Assembly (NCBI GenBank): GCA_951799405.1
Contig: OX637337.1
Coordinates: 13,142,347-13,206,346, forward strand
Source of the DNA: Agapetus fuscipes
Taxonomy: Eukaryota > Arthropoda > Insecta > Trichoptera > Glossosomatidae
Direction: 5' to 3'
Length of the DNA stretch: 64,000 nt
In this document: piece by piece, positions 1 through 9,567 of the stretch
How positions within the stretch are numbered: the stretch's first letter is position 1
Layout: the number at the start of each line of letters is the position of its first letter
The notes under the pieces: model-generated
The model's database searches: none
Told to the model about the DNA's origin: nothing
What the model saw: only the letters and a program-made list of their open reading frames with translations
Program-made: the position numbers and the translations under genes

Positions 1-133
1 TCAGGGCCTCCTGCAACACAACCTTCTATTACTTCCTCCGCTTCCCTCCATGTTCCCGTTACTCCCAGGACTTCCGCATGGGCCTTGATTTTTTTTCCCA
101 CTGTTTGAATAGGTGACACATTAATTATTTCAG

Positions 134-1204
134 GTTTACTACGAGGGCAAGCTCAAGAGCAACAATAAAATGTTTGACAGCTGCCAGAAAGGTCCTGGGT
201 TCAAGTTCCGGCTTGGCAAGAAGGAAGTCATCTCCGGGTGGGACGTTGGTGTGGCGGGCATGAAGGTCGGAGGCAAGCGGCGAATTGTCTGCCCACCTGG
301 CATGGCGTAAGTGGAACCTACACATCATCCTCTAGGCTACACCAGCACAGGCATGGCAAACAGGCGGCCTGCAGACATAATATAAAATTGAAAGAGGATG
401 TGAAAGTGAATGTTGAAAAAGGAAATGCATGGGAAAGGTGATGGATATGAATGAATTCAAGAAAGTATGAAAGAATAGGAAAAATTGGAGGCATATCTGC
501 ATCTGTCCACCCCTAGCGAAATGTTACATTTTTAAATCAGTCTGGCATTTTGATTTATCAGTCATGCGCGTTTCTGTGCATGTGCAACACACTCATGCCC
601 GGTGTGTCTCACCGTTGTGTTGTACCAATACCCATTTATATTACATAATGTGGGGAAATCTTGCTAAGGTAAGCTTGGATCTGTTGACAATACCAGCGCA
701 TTTTAAAGAGGGGCATACCGCAATCAACCAAACCTGTCTATTGTACACTCCTTTAGTTGTCACGCTAAAGATAAAGATAACCATTGATGTATGAATGCAC
801 CTGAAACTAGCTTACAGCATCCAATCATACGGTGAAACACAACTGCTAGCCAGACCTGTCCAACAAAACAGTTCAGTACTTTACAGTGATGTTTCAAGCA
901 TCTCTCAAACTAATTCTTTGTTTGAAGTGAAGTCACAGTGAGCATCTTAGTTCTCTTTCTAAGGATGATTTGTGTTTAGATAGGTTGAAACAGAGAAAGA
1001 ATATATTTGCATTATATTAGTTCCACCTGTATTATACGTCAATTGAGACAACCAAGCTTACTACCGAGATGGTAAGTTATTATTATCAATTTGTTTTTTA
1101 TCTTTGGTTTTGTTGTTTTCAGGTACGGCAATAAGGGCTCCCCACCAGTCATCCCCCCCAACTCTACCTTAGTATTTGAAGTAGAACTGAAGGGAGTCAA
1201 CTGA
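134..1204 (+). CDS. FKBP-type peptidyl-prolyl isomerase, C-terminal two exons (FKBP39/46-like, partial)
   Basis: Two exons, 134-306 and 1123-1204, encode the C-terminal half of an FK506-binding-protein domain; the gene continues left of the window. The first exon follows a TTTCAG acceptor and ends at GC|GTAAGT. The second follows TTTTCAG and ends in TGA at 1202-1204; the phase matches (..PPGMA | YGNKG..). The protein reads [17 protein letters not shown], then [19 protein letters not shown], then [24 protein letters not shown] hallmarks are the V-I-x-G-W-D strand and helix, the K-R-x-I-x-C-P-P turn, and the closing LVFEVEL strand. The word NNKMFDSC is typical of the insect nuclear FKBP39/FKBP46 group, which has an N-terminal nucleoplasmin-like domain and acidic/basic tracts; those parts are outside the window. 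Likely role: nuclear prolyl isomerase and histone chaperone. No canonical AATAAA was seen just after the stop. Confidence 0.87.
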
Positions 1205-1724
1205 ACGCTATCCTCTTGTTAAATAAGTTAAAGCTAATAATTTCTGTTAAGTTCAATTATGATATTGTGTTAATTTTTTTAACTATTGTATGTATGTAAT
1301 TCCAGTTCCACTCCTCTGTTAGGAACCTCTGCATTTATTCTATTGTAACTGTTCCAACTGCAACTCTTTATTCTGTAATATTTTATTATATCAAGACATA
1401 TATTTTGTAAAAAAAAAACAAATGACTTTTTGTATTTTATTTAATACTAGCAGTACCCGGCGTGTTTCACTACGCCATTTGGGCATGTGGTATAAATTTA
1501 TTTCTAGATAAAAGAGGAAACAATAGGATAAAAAAAAAGTGTTCCATTCGGAATCAAACTTCACACAATTCACCTCTAGGTTAATCTTCACGTTTTCTAA
1601 AAAAAATGATCTACAACTGGGCAGAGCCGAGCATAAGGAAAATCGATTGCGGTGCTTCCATTTATATTTTAGATTAAAAAAACATCGGCTATGTGACGTC
1701 GCTTATCTAATCTATTCTAATTTG

Positions 1725-1830
1725 CATGGATATAATTACTACATTTCGAATTACGGCATGTGTAAGCGTGAAATTATACATGTCTGTTTGTGGGAATGCA
1801 TTTAATATAAATCTTAAATGATATATATAG
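1725..1830 (+). mobile_element. LINE 3'-end copy (short, diverged)
   Basis: This matches the 3' tail of the LINE family whose RT ORF lies at 56332-58389. Shared pieces are the GGCATGTGTAAGCG..GAAATTATACATG segment, the CTTGTGGGAATGCATTTAATAT-type segment and the final ..AAATGATATAT. It directly precedes another copy that starts in coding sequence. The upstream stretch 1440-1720 holds a CTAGCAGTACCCGGCGTG motif common at non-LTR fragments and is otherwise featureless. Confidence 0.55.
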
Positions 1831-2296
1831 AGCTTGTATGGAAAAGGTTATGACTCTGGATGAAATGAAAGAAGTATGCAAGGACAGGAAGAAGTGGCGG
1901 CTAATCTGCAATGCTGATTCGTAATGTTGGTTTATTAGTTTGCTACATTTTTTGCATAGTCAATTTTTGACTTTTTTTTTGTATAGATTTCTTTTTAAGG
2001 TTTTGTTGTTGTTTTTTTTTATACTTAAATGTCATTTATTGCTCGTATTCCTTGACTTATAGGTTGGTATGAGGCTGACCACCCATACTGTAAAAATTGG
2101 TTCACTTTGCCAATGTCACCCATGTTTCAGGGAATGTCGGCAAGAGTTGCAGGGCTTATGTTCATTTGAGGTTTAGATTTTATTTGTAAGTACACAATCA
2201 GCATTTGTAAGCGCGAACTACACGTGTTTGTTTGTGGGCATACATCTGAGAGCTTTGAATGAATATATCTTTGCAACTTAGATTAGATTAGATTAG
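1831..2296 (+). mobile_element. 5'-truncated LINE copy: last ~30 codons plus 3' UTR and (GATTA)n tail
   Basis: The start nearly duplicates the end of the ORF at 58300-58389 (TGTATGGAAAAGGTTATGAC, then ..GAAGAAGTGGCGGCTAATCTGC) and is followed by the same 3' UTR. That UTR includes the block running from TAGGTTGGTATGAGGCTGAC to AGGGCTTATGTTCATTTGAG. The copy ends in TTAGATTAGATTAGATTAGA, the microsatellite tail of the family. It is joined tail-to-tail to the oppositely oriented copy that starts at 2297. Confidence 0.8.
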
Positions 2297-2377
2297 AATT
2301 CACAAGTGCATGCCCACAAGCAGATACGTATAAGTTCACACTTGCACATTCTGATCTCAAATCTCAAATGAACATAC

Positions 2378-2851
2378 TGTTACGAAATTAGGGTTCAATT
2401 GTCTTCAAATTAAAAATACACAGGTCTTCTTCAATAGTTATTTATTTTACACAGTTACAAAATTTATTTTCACACTACTTTCTCGATTATTCTACTTGGT
2501 TTCGGTTCACTGATCAGATGGCTTCGATGTGTTTGTAAGTCGCTATGATACTGGCCCGCTCTGCAGGCCATTCGCACCTTTATACTCTTGAGAGCAGTAT
2601 GATCCAGAACTAAAGTCGCCAGACGGTTCCAGAGTAATTATTACTTCTCGACGCTTCACGTACTACCTAGAGATACAACCAAAATCCTACCTACAAATGT
2701 AATACAGTATTCCTATAATTATAACAAATACCTACTTAGCCTAGAGAATTCTACACTTATACATAATTATCGATCTTACCTACCAATACTTTTGAGGATT
2801 CTTATAACTATAACTATCCATACTTATTTCAATATTTATATTTACATAACA
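2378..2851 (-). repeat. 3' LTR of the gypsy element
   Basis: 474 bp, with TG..CA ends on the element strand. It carries a TATAAAG box on the minus strand at 2584-2578 and an AATAAA signal at 2446-2441, the expected order for U3-R-U5. It differs from the other LTR only at 2590. Confidence 0.95.
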
Positions 2852-2866
2852 CTACCCCCCACCTAG
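2852..2866 (-). promoter_or_regulatory. Polypurine tract (plus-strand primer), overlapping the pol stop
   Basis: The element strand reads CTAGGTGGGGGGTAG directly before the 3' LTR (TGTTATG). The purine run GGTGGGGGGTAG is also the end of pol: Gly-Gly-Gly-stop. The stop codon is therefore the last three bases before the LTR. Confidence 0.75.
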
Positions 2867-5800
2867 ACTGTTTCGTCCCGGAACAGTCTTGACTCTGTGT
2901 AGGTAGGGGCATGCTGATCCACGTCGACACCCTGTGGTCAGGAAGAAGTGGCAGTCCACGGATTTCTCCCCACTGGCTCTCGGCTGCGCTTGCTCGCAGC
3001 ACACCATGACGCTGATGCCGACTCCCGAGAACACTGCTTCAATCATACTCCGGATTATCCGCCAGTCTCGATTAGCGCGGCCGCCACCCATCTTCGGTAT
3101 TGCCAGACGCGCCTGCTGATCCTCCAACATGTAGTCACGCAGCTCAACAAGGCCGTCCCACAATGCCTTGTAGTCCTCTTCCAGGTTGCTGGAATCCGGG
3201 ACAACCAGGCAGTATGCTTGTTGACGCCCCTTCGGTAGTCTCAGAGCTCTTCCTTGCGGGCTGCTCGAGGGTTGCGGTTCTCCGAATTTGTATCGGAAGA
3301 CCCGTGCAATTCCTCTAGACATATCTAGATCTTCCGGTACACTGCATGCCAGTGTGTGGTCCCTAGTGACCTCAAATAAGTCCTTGTGGACTTCTGTGGT
3401 CACTCCATGGCGAAACTTCTGCCCTGCCTTCGCGTTCTCCCAAAACGTCTCAAAGGCTGGTGATCTTTCGGATGCGACGCACTGTCGTACTTTTTGGGCT
3501 GGTTGGTCATCATTATCGCCTAGGTATGGTGAGAGGCGATTGTAGTGCACGACCCTTGGTTTTCCGTTTGGTCTCTTTTTTATGCGGTAGACCACATCGT
3601 TGATGCGCTCCAAGATCTCGTACGGCCCGTCCCAGGAACGCTGAAGTTTCGGACAGTATCCTTGGCGCCTCTTGGGGTCAAAAAGCCACACCCAGTCACC
3701 AGCTTTGTACCCCATGCTGTCAGCTCTGGTGTCATAGCGCTCCTTCATTTGATCGCTGGCTTCCCCGATGTTCATGCGGACCTGATCATGGATGTCATCC
3801 AGCCTCCTGCGAAGGTCTGTCACATAGTCTTCTCCGGCTAGGTCTTCACCTGGTTTGCAGCCAAATTTGAGATCACAAGGAAGTCGCATTTCTCGCCCAA
3901 ACAGTATGCTGCTGGGAGTCTTCTTCGTCGTTTCCTGAACAGCCGACCGGTAAGCCAATAAGAACAAAGGCAGATGTCGGTCCCAGTCCCGCTGATGGCT
4001 GGACACTACTTTGGCTAAGTACCTCCCCACGGTACGGTTCATCCTTTCCACCATTCCATCAGACTGTGGATGTAGCGCAGTGGTCCTGGTCTTGTAGATC
4101 CCTAGCCGCTCACACATTTGCTGGAAGATAGCAGCTTCAAAGTTCCTTCCCTGATCAGAATGTAATTCCAGGGGTACGCCAAACCTGCTGATAAATTCGG
4201 TAACTAGAACTTCAGTCACGGTTACGGCCTCTTGGTTAGGGATTGAGTAAGCTTCCACCCACTTGCTGAAGTAATCCATCACCACCATGATGTATTTGTT
4301 ACCCTTCTCAGTTGTAGGAAATGGGCCAGCTATGTCGATGGCAATTCTTTCAAAGGGGCTGCCAACATTGTACTGACGCATTGGTGCTCGCCTTTTCCTT
4401 TGCGGTCCATTGGCCGTTGCACAGGTTACACATTTTCGACACCAATCTTTGACGTCTTCGCTGCAGTTGATCCAGTAAAATCGCTCTTTCACTTTCTCCA
4501 GCGTCTTCTTAACGCCTAGATGTCCTCCAGAAGTTCCTCCATGCAGCAGTCCAAGGATTTCCGGTACTCGGCTCCTCGGAACGAGGGTTTGCTTTCTTCT
4601 AAGTGTGCCGTCTTCCTTCTCGATCTTTCTTTTCAGAAACCCTCCTTCTATCACTATGGATCCCCATTGAGCCCAATAAGCCTTGACAGTTGGTGATAAG
4701 GGGGCGAGTTTTTCCCAGGTTGGCCTTTCTCCTTCTCGCGCCCATTCCATCACATACTTCAAGTCCGGATCATTCAGTTGGTCTTGCGCCAATTTTTCAT
4801 CTTGCCAGTCCTCATCTTCGGTGGTCGTCCTTTGGACAATTGCTACCTTGTCCTCCATCTTGCTGCAATGTTTGCAGTCACTGGCGCATGGTCGTCTGGA
4901 TAATGCATCCGCATTTCGATGAAGCGTGCCAGGTCTATGTTCGGAGTCATAATCATACTCCTGGAGCCTTTCAATCCATCTAGCCACTTGCCCTTCTGGG
5001 TTTTTGAATTTCAGAAGCCAAACCAGTGCAGCATGATCAGTCCGTAGTGTGAATTTTCTCCCGTACAAGTATTTGCGGAAGTGTTCCACTGATTTTATCA
5101 CGGCAAGAAGCTCTCGTCTGGTCACGCAATAATTTCGTTCTGGCTTGGAAAGCACTTTACTGAAGTAACCCAGAACAGTCTCATGCCCATCCTGTATTTG
5201 GGAAAGGACGCCTCCTATCCCCACATTACTAGCGTCGGTATCCAGGATGAACTTTCCATCTTTTCGTGGGTAGCTCAAGATGGGGGCACTTGTTAATCTT
5301 CCCTTAAGCTCTTCAAATGCTTGTGCGCAGGAATCACTCCAATGGAAGCGAGTGTTTTCTTCCGTAAGCTTGGTGAGCGGTTTTGCAATGTCCGCAAATC
5401 TTGGCACAAACCTCCTGTAATAAGTGCACAGCCCCAAGAAACTCCTAGTTTCATGTTTGTCCTTCAGCACGGGCCAGTCTCTTACTGCCTTGATTTTGGC
5501 AGGGTCAACTTCAACTCCACGTTGAGAAACTATGTGTCCCAGGTAATTTACTTGTTTCTTGAACAGGTTACACTTTTTCGGGTTGAGCTTCAGTCCAGCG
5601 TCTTGTAGTCGCCCGAAAACTTGCTCCAGATTTCTCAACTGATGGTTGAAGTCCTTTCCCAGGATGATTATGTCATCCAAGTATACCAGGCAGGTTTCCC
5701 ATGATAGTCCTCGCAGCACATTCTCCATCAGCCTTTCAAACGTGGCGGGGGCATTGCATAAGCCAAATGGCATCACGGTGAACTGCCAAAGTCCAGATCC

Positions 5801-7114
5801 AGTCGAGAATGCAGTTTTCTCCTTATCTTTGGCATCCAATTCAACTTGCCAGTAGCCACTTTTCAGGTCCAATGTGGAAAAAATGGTGCATCCTGCCAAT
5901 GTGTCCAAGGTGTCGTCAATCCTTGGCAGAGGGTAACTATCCTTTTTCGTAACATCGTTGAGCAGTCTGTAGTCCACACAAAATCTCGTGGTACCATCCT
6001 TCTTTTTCACCAGTACCACCGGGGATGTCCAAGGGCTACTTGATGGTTCTATGATGCCATCCTTGCTCATGTCTTTGATGATCTTGTCAGCTTCTTCCCG
6101 CTTTGCAAAGGGTAGTCTTCTTGGAGCCTGTTTTATTGGTCTCGCTTCTCCGGTGTCTATGCTATGTCGCACTACCTTGGTTCTTCCCAGACGGCCATTA
6201 GAGTCCTCGAAAATGTTCTGGTAGCGGCAGATCAAACTCCTCACTCTCCGTTTGTTTTCCTCGGTTAGACCTTGGGAAGCGTCGTGGACCAGGGCTTCCA
6301 ATTGTGTTGACAATTTGTTTCCTTCGCATGACATGTTTGTCATCTGTTGCACAATGGAAGTTATCCTCTCACATCTGCCCAAAACAAAACCTTCATTCAT
6401 TTTAACTGGGTAGCTGTTCACATTCATGATCTTGACAGGAATGGTCTCCTTTGCGCGAATCACTGTTCTTGCCACCATGACTCCTTTGTTAACATTGTCC
6501 ATGTTCTCCGGTTCTATCATACAGATTTGGTCATTTGTACTACTGGAATCCAGGCGGGCACTCACTATCATCTCGGATCGCCCCTTCACTTCGGTATTCT
6601 TGGCTAGGATAACACGTGCAGCCAGTTCTTTCCGTCTTTGCAGGATGACTTCTTCATTTCCAATTTTAATGGACCCTTTCTTTAAATTTAAACTGCACCC
6701 AAATCTGTCCAGTATGTCCATTCCCAATATAACGTCTTCTTCAATGTTGGCCACCAACGTCCGATGATCAAAAGTGGTGCTGCCAATTTGGAAGGTGGCA
6801 ATCGTCTCCCCATACACCTGTGCTGACTCTCCCGTGGCGGTGTGCAGAGACCACTTTGTTGGTGCAATCTGCTTACCTCGTGCCACTATGTCGCGTCTCA
6901 GAATTGTCCTGGTTGCTCCCGTGTCCACCAGTAGTTCACGAGTTACTCCATCTATTATGCCATTGATAAAAATGCTGCTGGCTTTTCCTCTCACGGTTGC
7001 GACAGTAGCAGCAGATTTCAGGGCCTCTCCAGCGTGGGTCAACGGTTGCCCCTTCCCATTAACCCTTTCTAGTTTTCCGCAGCCTGTTTTCTGGGTTTCT
7101 GAGGCTTGGGACAC
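2852..7114 (-). CDS. pol: Pol polyprotein of the gypsy element (PR-RT-RNaseH-IN) with C-terminal CCCH zinc finger
   Basis: 1420 codons in the -1 frame relative to gag; the frame opens after a TAG at 7123-7121 and the first listed codon is GTG, so expression probably needs frameshifting. Protease: LLVDTGATRT (D64). RT: SSPWTSPVVLVKKKDG.., FCVDYRLLND, and catalytic YLDD at 478-481. RNase H: DTDAS from 625. Integrase: an HHCC zinc region (GHLGVKKTLEK.. with CRKCVTC), then D927, D987 and E1023 (DX35E). A GPY/F module follows (SWDGPYEILERINDVVYRIK.., ending VVHYNRLSPY). Beyond it lies an extra tail of about 200 residues ending in C1388-X7-C-X5-C-X3-H1406, a CCCH finger unusual for Pol. No stop or frameshift is seen. 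Antisense ORFs across it are shadows. Confidence 0.95.
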   Translation of the reverse strand: MSQASETQKTGCGKLERVNGKGQPLTHAGEALKSAATVATVRGKASSIFINGIIDGVTRELLVDTGATRTILRRDIVARGKQIAPTKWSLHTATGESAQVYGETIATFQIGSTTFDHRTLVANIEEDVILGMDILDRFGCSLNLKKGSIKIGNEEVILQRRKELAARVILAKNTEVKGRSEMIVSARLDSSSTNDQICMIEPENMDNVNKGVMVARTVIRAKETIPVKIMNVNSYPVKMNEGFVLGRCERITSIVQQMTNMSCEGNKLSTQLEALVHDASQGLTEENKRRVRSLICRYQNIFEDSNGRLGRTKVVRHSIDTGEARPIKQAPRRLPFAKREEADKIIKDMSKDGIIEPSSSPWTSPVVLVKKKDGTTRFCVDYRLLNDVTKKDSYPLPRIDDTLDTLAGCTIFSTLDLKSGYWQVELDAKDKEKTAFSTGSGLWQFTVMPFGLCNAPATFERLMENVLRGLSWETCLVYLDDIIILGKDFNHQLRNLEQVFGRLQDAGLKLNPKKCNLFKKQVNYLGHIVSQRGVEVDPAKIKAVRDWPVLKDKHETRSFLGLCTYYRRFVPRFADIAKPLTKLTEENTRFHWSDSCAQAFEELKGRLTSAPILSYPRKDGKFILDTDASNVGIGGVLSQIQDGHETVLGYFSKVLSKPERNYCVTRRELLAVIKSVEHFRKYLYGRKFTLRTDHAALVWLLKFKNPEGQVARWIERLQEYDYDSEHRPGTLHRNADALSRRPCASDCKHCSKMEDKVAIVQRTTTEDEDWQDEKLAQDQLNDPDLKYVMEWAREGERPTWEKLAPLSPTVKAYWAQWGSIVIEGGFLKRKIEKEDGTLRRKQTLVPRSRVPEILGLLHGGTSGGHLGVKKTLEKVKERFYWINCSEDVKDWCRKCVTCATANGPQRKRRAPMRQYNVGSPFERIAIDIAGPFPTTEKGNKYIMVVMDYFSKWVEAYSIPNQEAVTVTEVLVTEFISRFGVPLELHSDQGRNFEAAIFQQMCERLGIYKTRTTALHPQSDGMVERMNRTVGRYLAKVVSSHQRDWDRHLPLFLLAYRSAVQETTKKTPSSILFGREMRLPCDLKFGCKPGEDLAGEDYVTDLRRRLDDIHDQVRMNIGEASDQMKERYDTRADSMGYKAGDWVWLFDPKRRQGYCPKLQRSWDGPYEILERINDVVYRIKKRPNGKPRVVHYNRLSPYLGDNDDQPAQKVRQCVASERSPAFETFWENAKAGQKFRHGVTTEVHKDLFEVTRDHTLACSVPEDLDMSRGIARVFRYKFGEPQPSSSPQGRALRLPKGRQQAYCLVVPDSSNLEEDYKALWDGLVELRDYMLEDQQARLAIPKMGGGRANRDWRIIRSMIEAVFSGVGISVMVCCEQAQPRASGEKSVDCHFFLTTGCRRGSACPYLHRVKTVPGRNSLGGG

Positions 7115-8430
7115 TTGGTGCTAAGGTGGCCCAGCTGTCCGCAGTTCCAGCAGCGTGGGTCTCGTCTTCGAGGTCTCAGACGTTCCAGCACTTTTTCAAT
7201 TAGCTCCTCGGTTGTAGGTAGCTTGACCTCCTCTGCCTCGACTGCACGAACCCTGGCGTGGCCCCTGATGGACTGTTTGACAGCCTCAAACTCGAGAGCT
7301 TGGCTGAGCGCCTCGTTCAAAGCCTTGGGATGGGCCAGTTTTACGGCTTGTTGCGTCTCCCATTCCCGCAATCCATTTAGGAACTTGTCCACTGCCAAGC
7401 TCTCACAGATGTCGTCGGAGGCTGTCGGGTAAGCGTCTCGTACCAGGCGGGCGATGTCCATTTCAAACTCCTGGAGGCTCTCGTTGGGCTTCTGCACCCT
7501 TGTGTTCAGCTGCGACTTGTACAGCTGCTCCAGGCACTTGTGGCCATAGCGCATATCCAAGCGCTGCTTCAGCTGCCCAAAGTCACCACGGTTGTCCAGG
7601 GGTATGGCTTGCAGAACCCTGAGAGCGTCTCCTCGGAGCGACAGGCTGAGAACCGAAGCCTTCTTCTGCTGGCTCCAGGCTCCCATCATGGCAGCCGTCT
7701 CAAAGAGGGTCAAATACTCCTCCCACGACGTCTTCCCGTCGAAGGTCGGAAGGTTGTGCTTCGACAGCGAAGGGTCGTCATCCCCTCTAGTGACCCTGGT
7801 TGGAGTTGAGCATCCCTGGTCGGTCTCGTCGTGAAGGCCGTCTTTGGGGGATATTCTGGTGGACTCCATCTGGCACTTGTCAGCCAGCTCGGCACGCAGA
7901 CGGTCCTCCAGGCTTGATATACGAGTCTCCATTTCCCCCTTCAGGGCTGTCATCTTCTCTTCCATTTCTCCTTTCAGGGTTGTGAGATTTCGGGACACCT
8001 TTTCCTCCAGATTCCTGGCGTTGTCAGCCATTTCCACCTTCAGGTCGGTCACCACTTCCTTCAGGTTGGTGGTCATCTTCTCCTCCAGCCCGGTCATCTT
8101 CTCCTCTAGCCCGGTCAGGTCCTCCTTCAGGGTCTTGGCGTTGTCAGCCATCTCCACTTTCAGGGTCTTGGCGTTGTCAGCCATCTCCCCTTTCAGCTTT
8201 TCCTCCATGGAAGTGAAGTTTCCGGTGATGCTGAGGTTTAGCTCGTCCAAGGCGCGGTCCCCTCCAGACGCCATGACAAAATATGCCGGGTCTTCGCCTG
8301 ACTGTTCTAAGGCCTCCATGAGGCGTGCCTGTAAGGCCGCCTTCCCTCCTGAGGTCTCCAGGTCCCTCTCCAGAAGCTCATTTTTAAGCTCAGTGACTTT
8401 GAGGTCCTTGATGTTCACTTTGGTTGCCAT
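7069..8430 (-). CDS. gag: Gag polyprotein of the gypsy element, with SAP-like N terminus and coiled coil
   Basis: 453 aa, ATG at 8430. Residues about 8-42 (LKVTELKNELLERDLETSGG.., then ALQARLMEAL) match the SAP motif, a helix-extended-helix DNA-binding fold. Residues about 65-200 form a heptad-rich segment made of near-repeats (KGEMADNAKTLK, EEKMTGLEEKMT, GEMEEKMTALKGEME), a likely coiled coil. A retrotransposon capsid-type domain follows (LPTFDGKTSWEEYLTLFE.., then LNTRVQKPNESLQEFEMDIA). The end holds one zinc knuckle, CWNCGQLGHLSTKC (CX2CX4HX4C), at about 427-440. Role: assembles the virus-like particle and binds RNA. The frame overlaps pol by about 50 nt. A candidate slippage site, GGAAAAC (7078-7072), lies directly before the gag stop. 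Confidence 0.93.
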   Translation of the reverse strand: MATKVNIKDLKVTELKNELLERDLETSGGKAALQARLMEALEQSGEDPAYFVMASGGDRALDELNLSITGNFTSMEEKLKGEMADNAKTLKVEMADNAKTLKEDLTGLEEKMTGLEEKMTTNLKEVVTDLKVEMADNARNLEEKVSRNLTTLKGEMEEKMTALKGEMETRISSLEDRLRAELADKCQMESTRISPKDGLHDETDQGCSTPTRVTRGDDDPSLSKHNLPTFDGKTSWEEYLTLFETAAMMGAWSQQKKASVLSLSLRGDALRVLQAIPLDNRGDFGQLKQRLDMRYGHKCLEQLYKSQLNTRVQKPNESLQEFEMDIARLVRDAYPTASDDICESLAVDKFLNGLREWETQQAVKLAHPKALNEALSQALEFEAVKQSIRGHARVRAVEAEEVKLPTTEELIEKVLERLRPRRRDPRCWNCGQLGHLSTKCPKPQKPRKQAAEN

Positions 8431-9073
8431 TTTTTTTTCAAAATTTACTTCAAAACAAAAATATTTTTAAATTTATTTAATACAAGTTTTGAGTTTTATA
8501 TATATAGCTGTTTTGAATACGTACTTTAGCAAAATAATAATTTATCTGATTACACTGATTGGTAGGTACTGTCTTTTAATATTTATTTTTAAATCACCAA
8601 TATTTTTAACATAATAATGTCTGATAGTACATAATTATTTATTTCGTCTCAAGTCTTTCAAACACACAGGTAGGTACTTAATGTACATTCACACACTTGT
8701 AAACAAAGGATAGTTATTCAAAAACTTTTTCTCGATGAATCTGGAACGTTCTTTTGTAATATTTTTCAAGATTTTTATTTATTTATTTTATTTTTTTAAT
8801 CACACACAATAATAAAAAAACTATGGTCCAATTTGATGACTTTCTCAATGCGGTAAAATAGTCATTATGTTATGTCCAGAAATATGTTCCATATGATGTT
8901 CCAGAATTTATAAGCAACTTGCTTTTGCATCTTTTCTTTTAACAAAAATTTATTTAAACACTTGTTTTCACAAAAGTCAGTTCACACAAAGTTCAATTTG
9001 AATAAAGTTCATTTTAACACTATTTAATTTATTTTATTTATTTTTAGACAGAAGATCTTAATTTTTCTTGACA

Positions 9074-9091
9074 ATTCCGCACCTGACGCCA
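9074..9091 (-). promoter_or_regulatory. Primer binding site (tRNA primer) of the gypsy element
   Basis: Two bases inside the 5' LTR, the element strand reads TGGCGTCAGGTGCGGAAT. The opening TGG complements the CCA end of a mature tRNA, as in Ty3/gypsy elements primed by full-length tRNAs. The tRNA species was not determined. Confidence 0.7.
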
Positions 9092-9093
9092 AT

Positions 9094-9567
9094 TGTTACG
9101 AAATTAGGGTTCAATTGTCTTCAAATTAAAAATACACAGGTCTTCTTCAATAGTTATTTATTTTACACAGTTACAAAATTTATTTTCACACTACTTTCTC
9201 GATTATTCTACTTGGTTTCGGTTCACTGATCAGATGGCTTCGATGTGTTTGTAAGTCGCTATGATACTGGCCCGCTCTGCAGGCCATTCGCACCTTTATA
9301 CTCTTCAGAGCAGTATGATCCAGAACTAAAGTCGCCAGACGGTTCCAGAGTAATTATTACTTCTCGACGCTTCACGTACTACCTAGAGATACAACCAAAA
9401 TCCTACCTACAAATGTAATACAGTATTCCTATAATTATAACAAATACCTACTTAGCCTAGAGAATTCTACACTTATACATAATTATCGATCTTACCTACC
9501 AATACTTTTGAGGATTCTTATAACTATAACTATCCATACTTATTTCAATATTTATATTTACATAACA
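9094..9567 (-). repeat. 5' LTR of the gypsy element
   Basis: 474 bp, matching 2378-2851 except for C at 9306. On the element strand it starts TGTTATGTAAA and ends TTTCGTAACA. The TATAAAG promoter motif lies about 270 bp into the LTR and the AATAAA about 405 bp in, so this copy should drive the gag-pol transcript. Confidence 0.95.

Larger units (their letters stand above)
2378..9567 (-). mobile_element. Complete Ty3/gypsy LTR retrotransposon, structurally intact
   Basis: A 7190-bp element on the minus strand, bounded by two 474-bp LTRs (TGTTAT..GTAACA on the element strand) and flanked by a 4-bp duplication, ATAC at 2374-2377 and 9568-9571. Reading on the minus strand the order is 5' LTR (9567-9094), PBS, leader, gag (8430-7069), pol in the -1 frame (to 2852), PPT, 3' LTR (2851-2378). 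In pol the order PR-RT-RNaseH-IN defines it as Ty3/gypsy. No env ORF is present. By eye the LTRs differ at one site (G at 2590, C at 9306), and neither ORF has an internal stop, so the insertion is recent and may be active. It interrupts an older LINE copy whose parts lie at 2297-2377 and 9572-10737. Confidence 0.96.

Noticed and set aside
2934..7432. Many plus-strand ORFs of 60-116 codons across the gypsy pol and gag
   Set aside because: They are antisense shadows of the minus-strand polyproteins, with no domains or sensible composition.
7844..8470. Plus-strand 208-codon ORF over gag
   Set aside because: Antisense of the repeated coiled-coil region of gag; its serine/phenylalanine repeats mirror the gag heptads.
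2378..9567. Possibility that the element is an errantivirus with env
   Set aside because: There is no ORF between pol and the 3' LTR; the pol stop touches the LTR.
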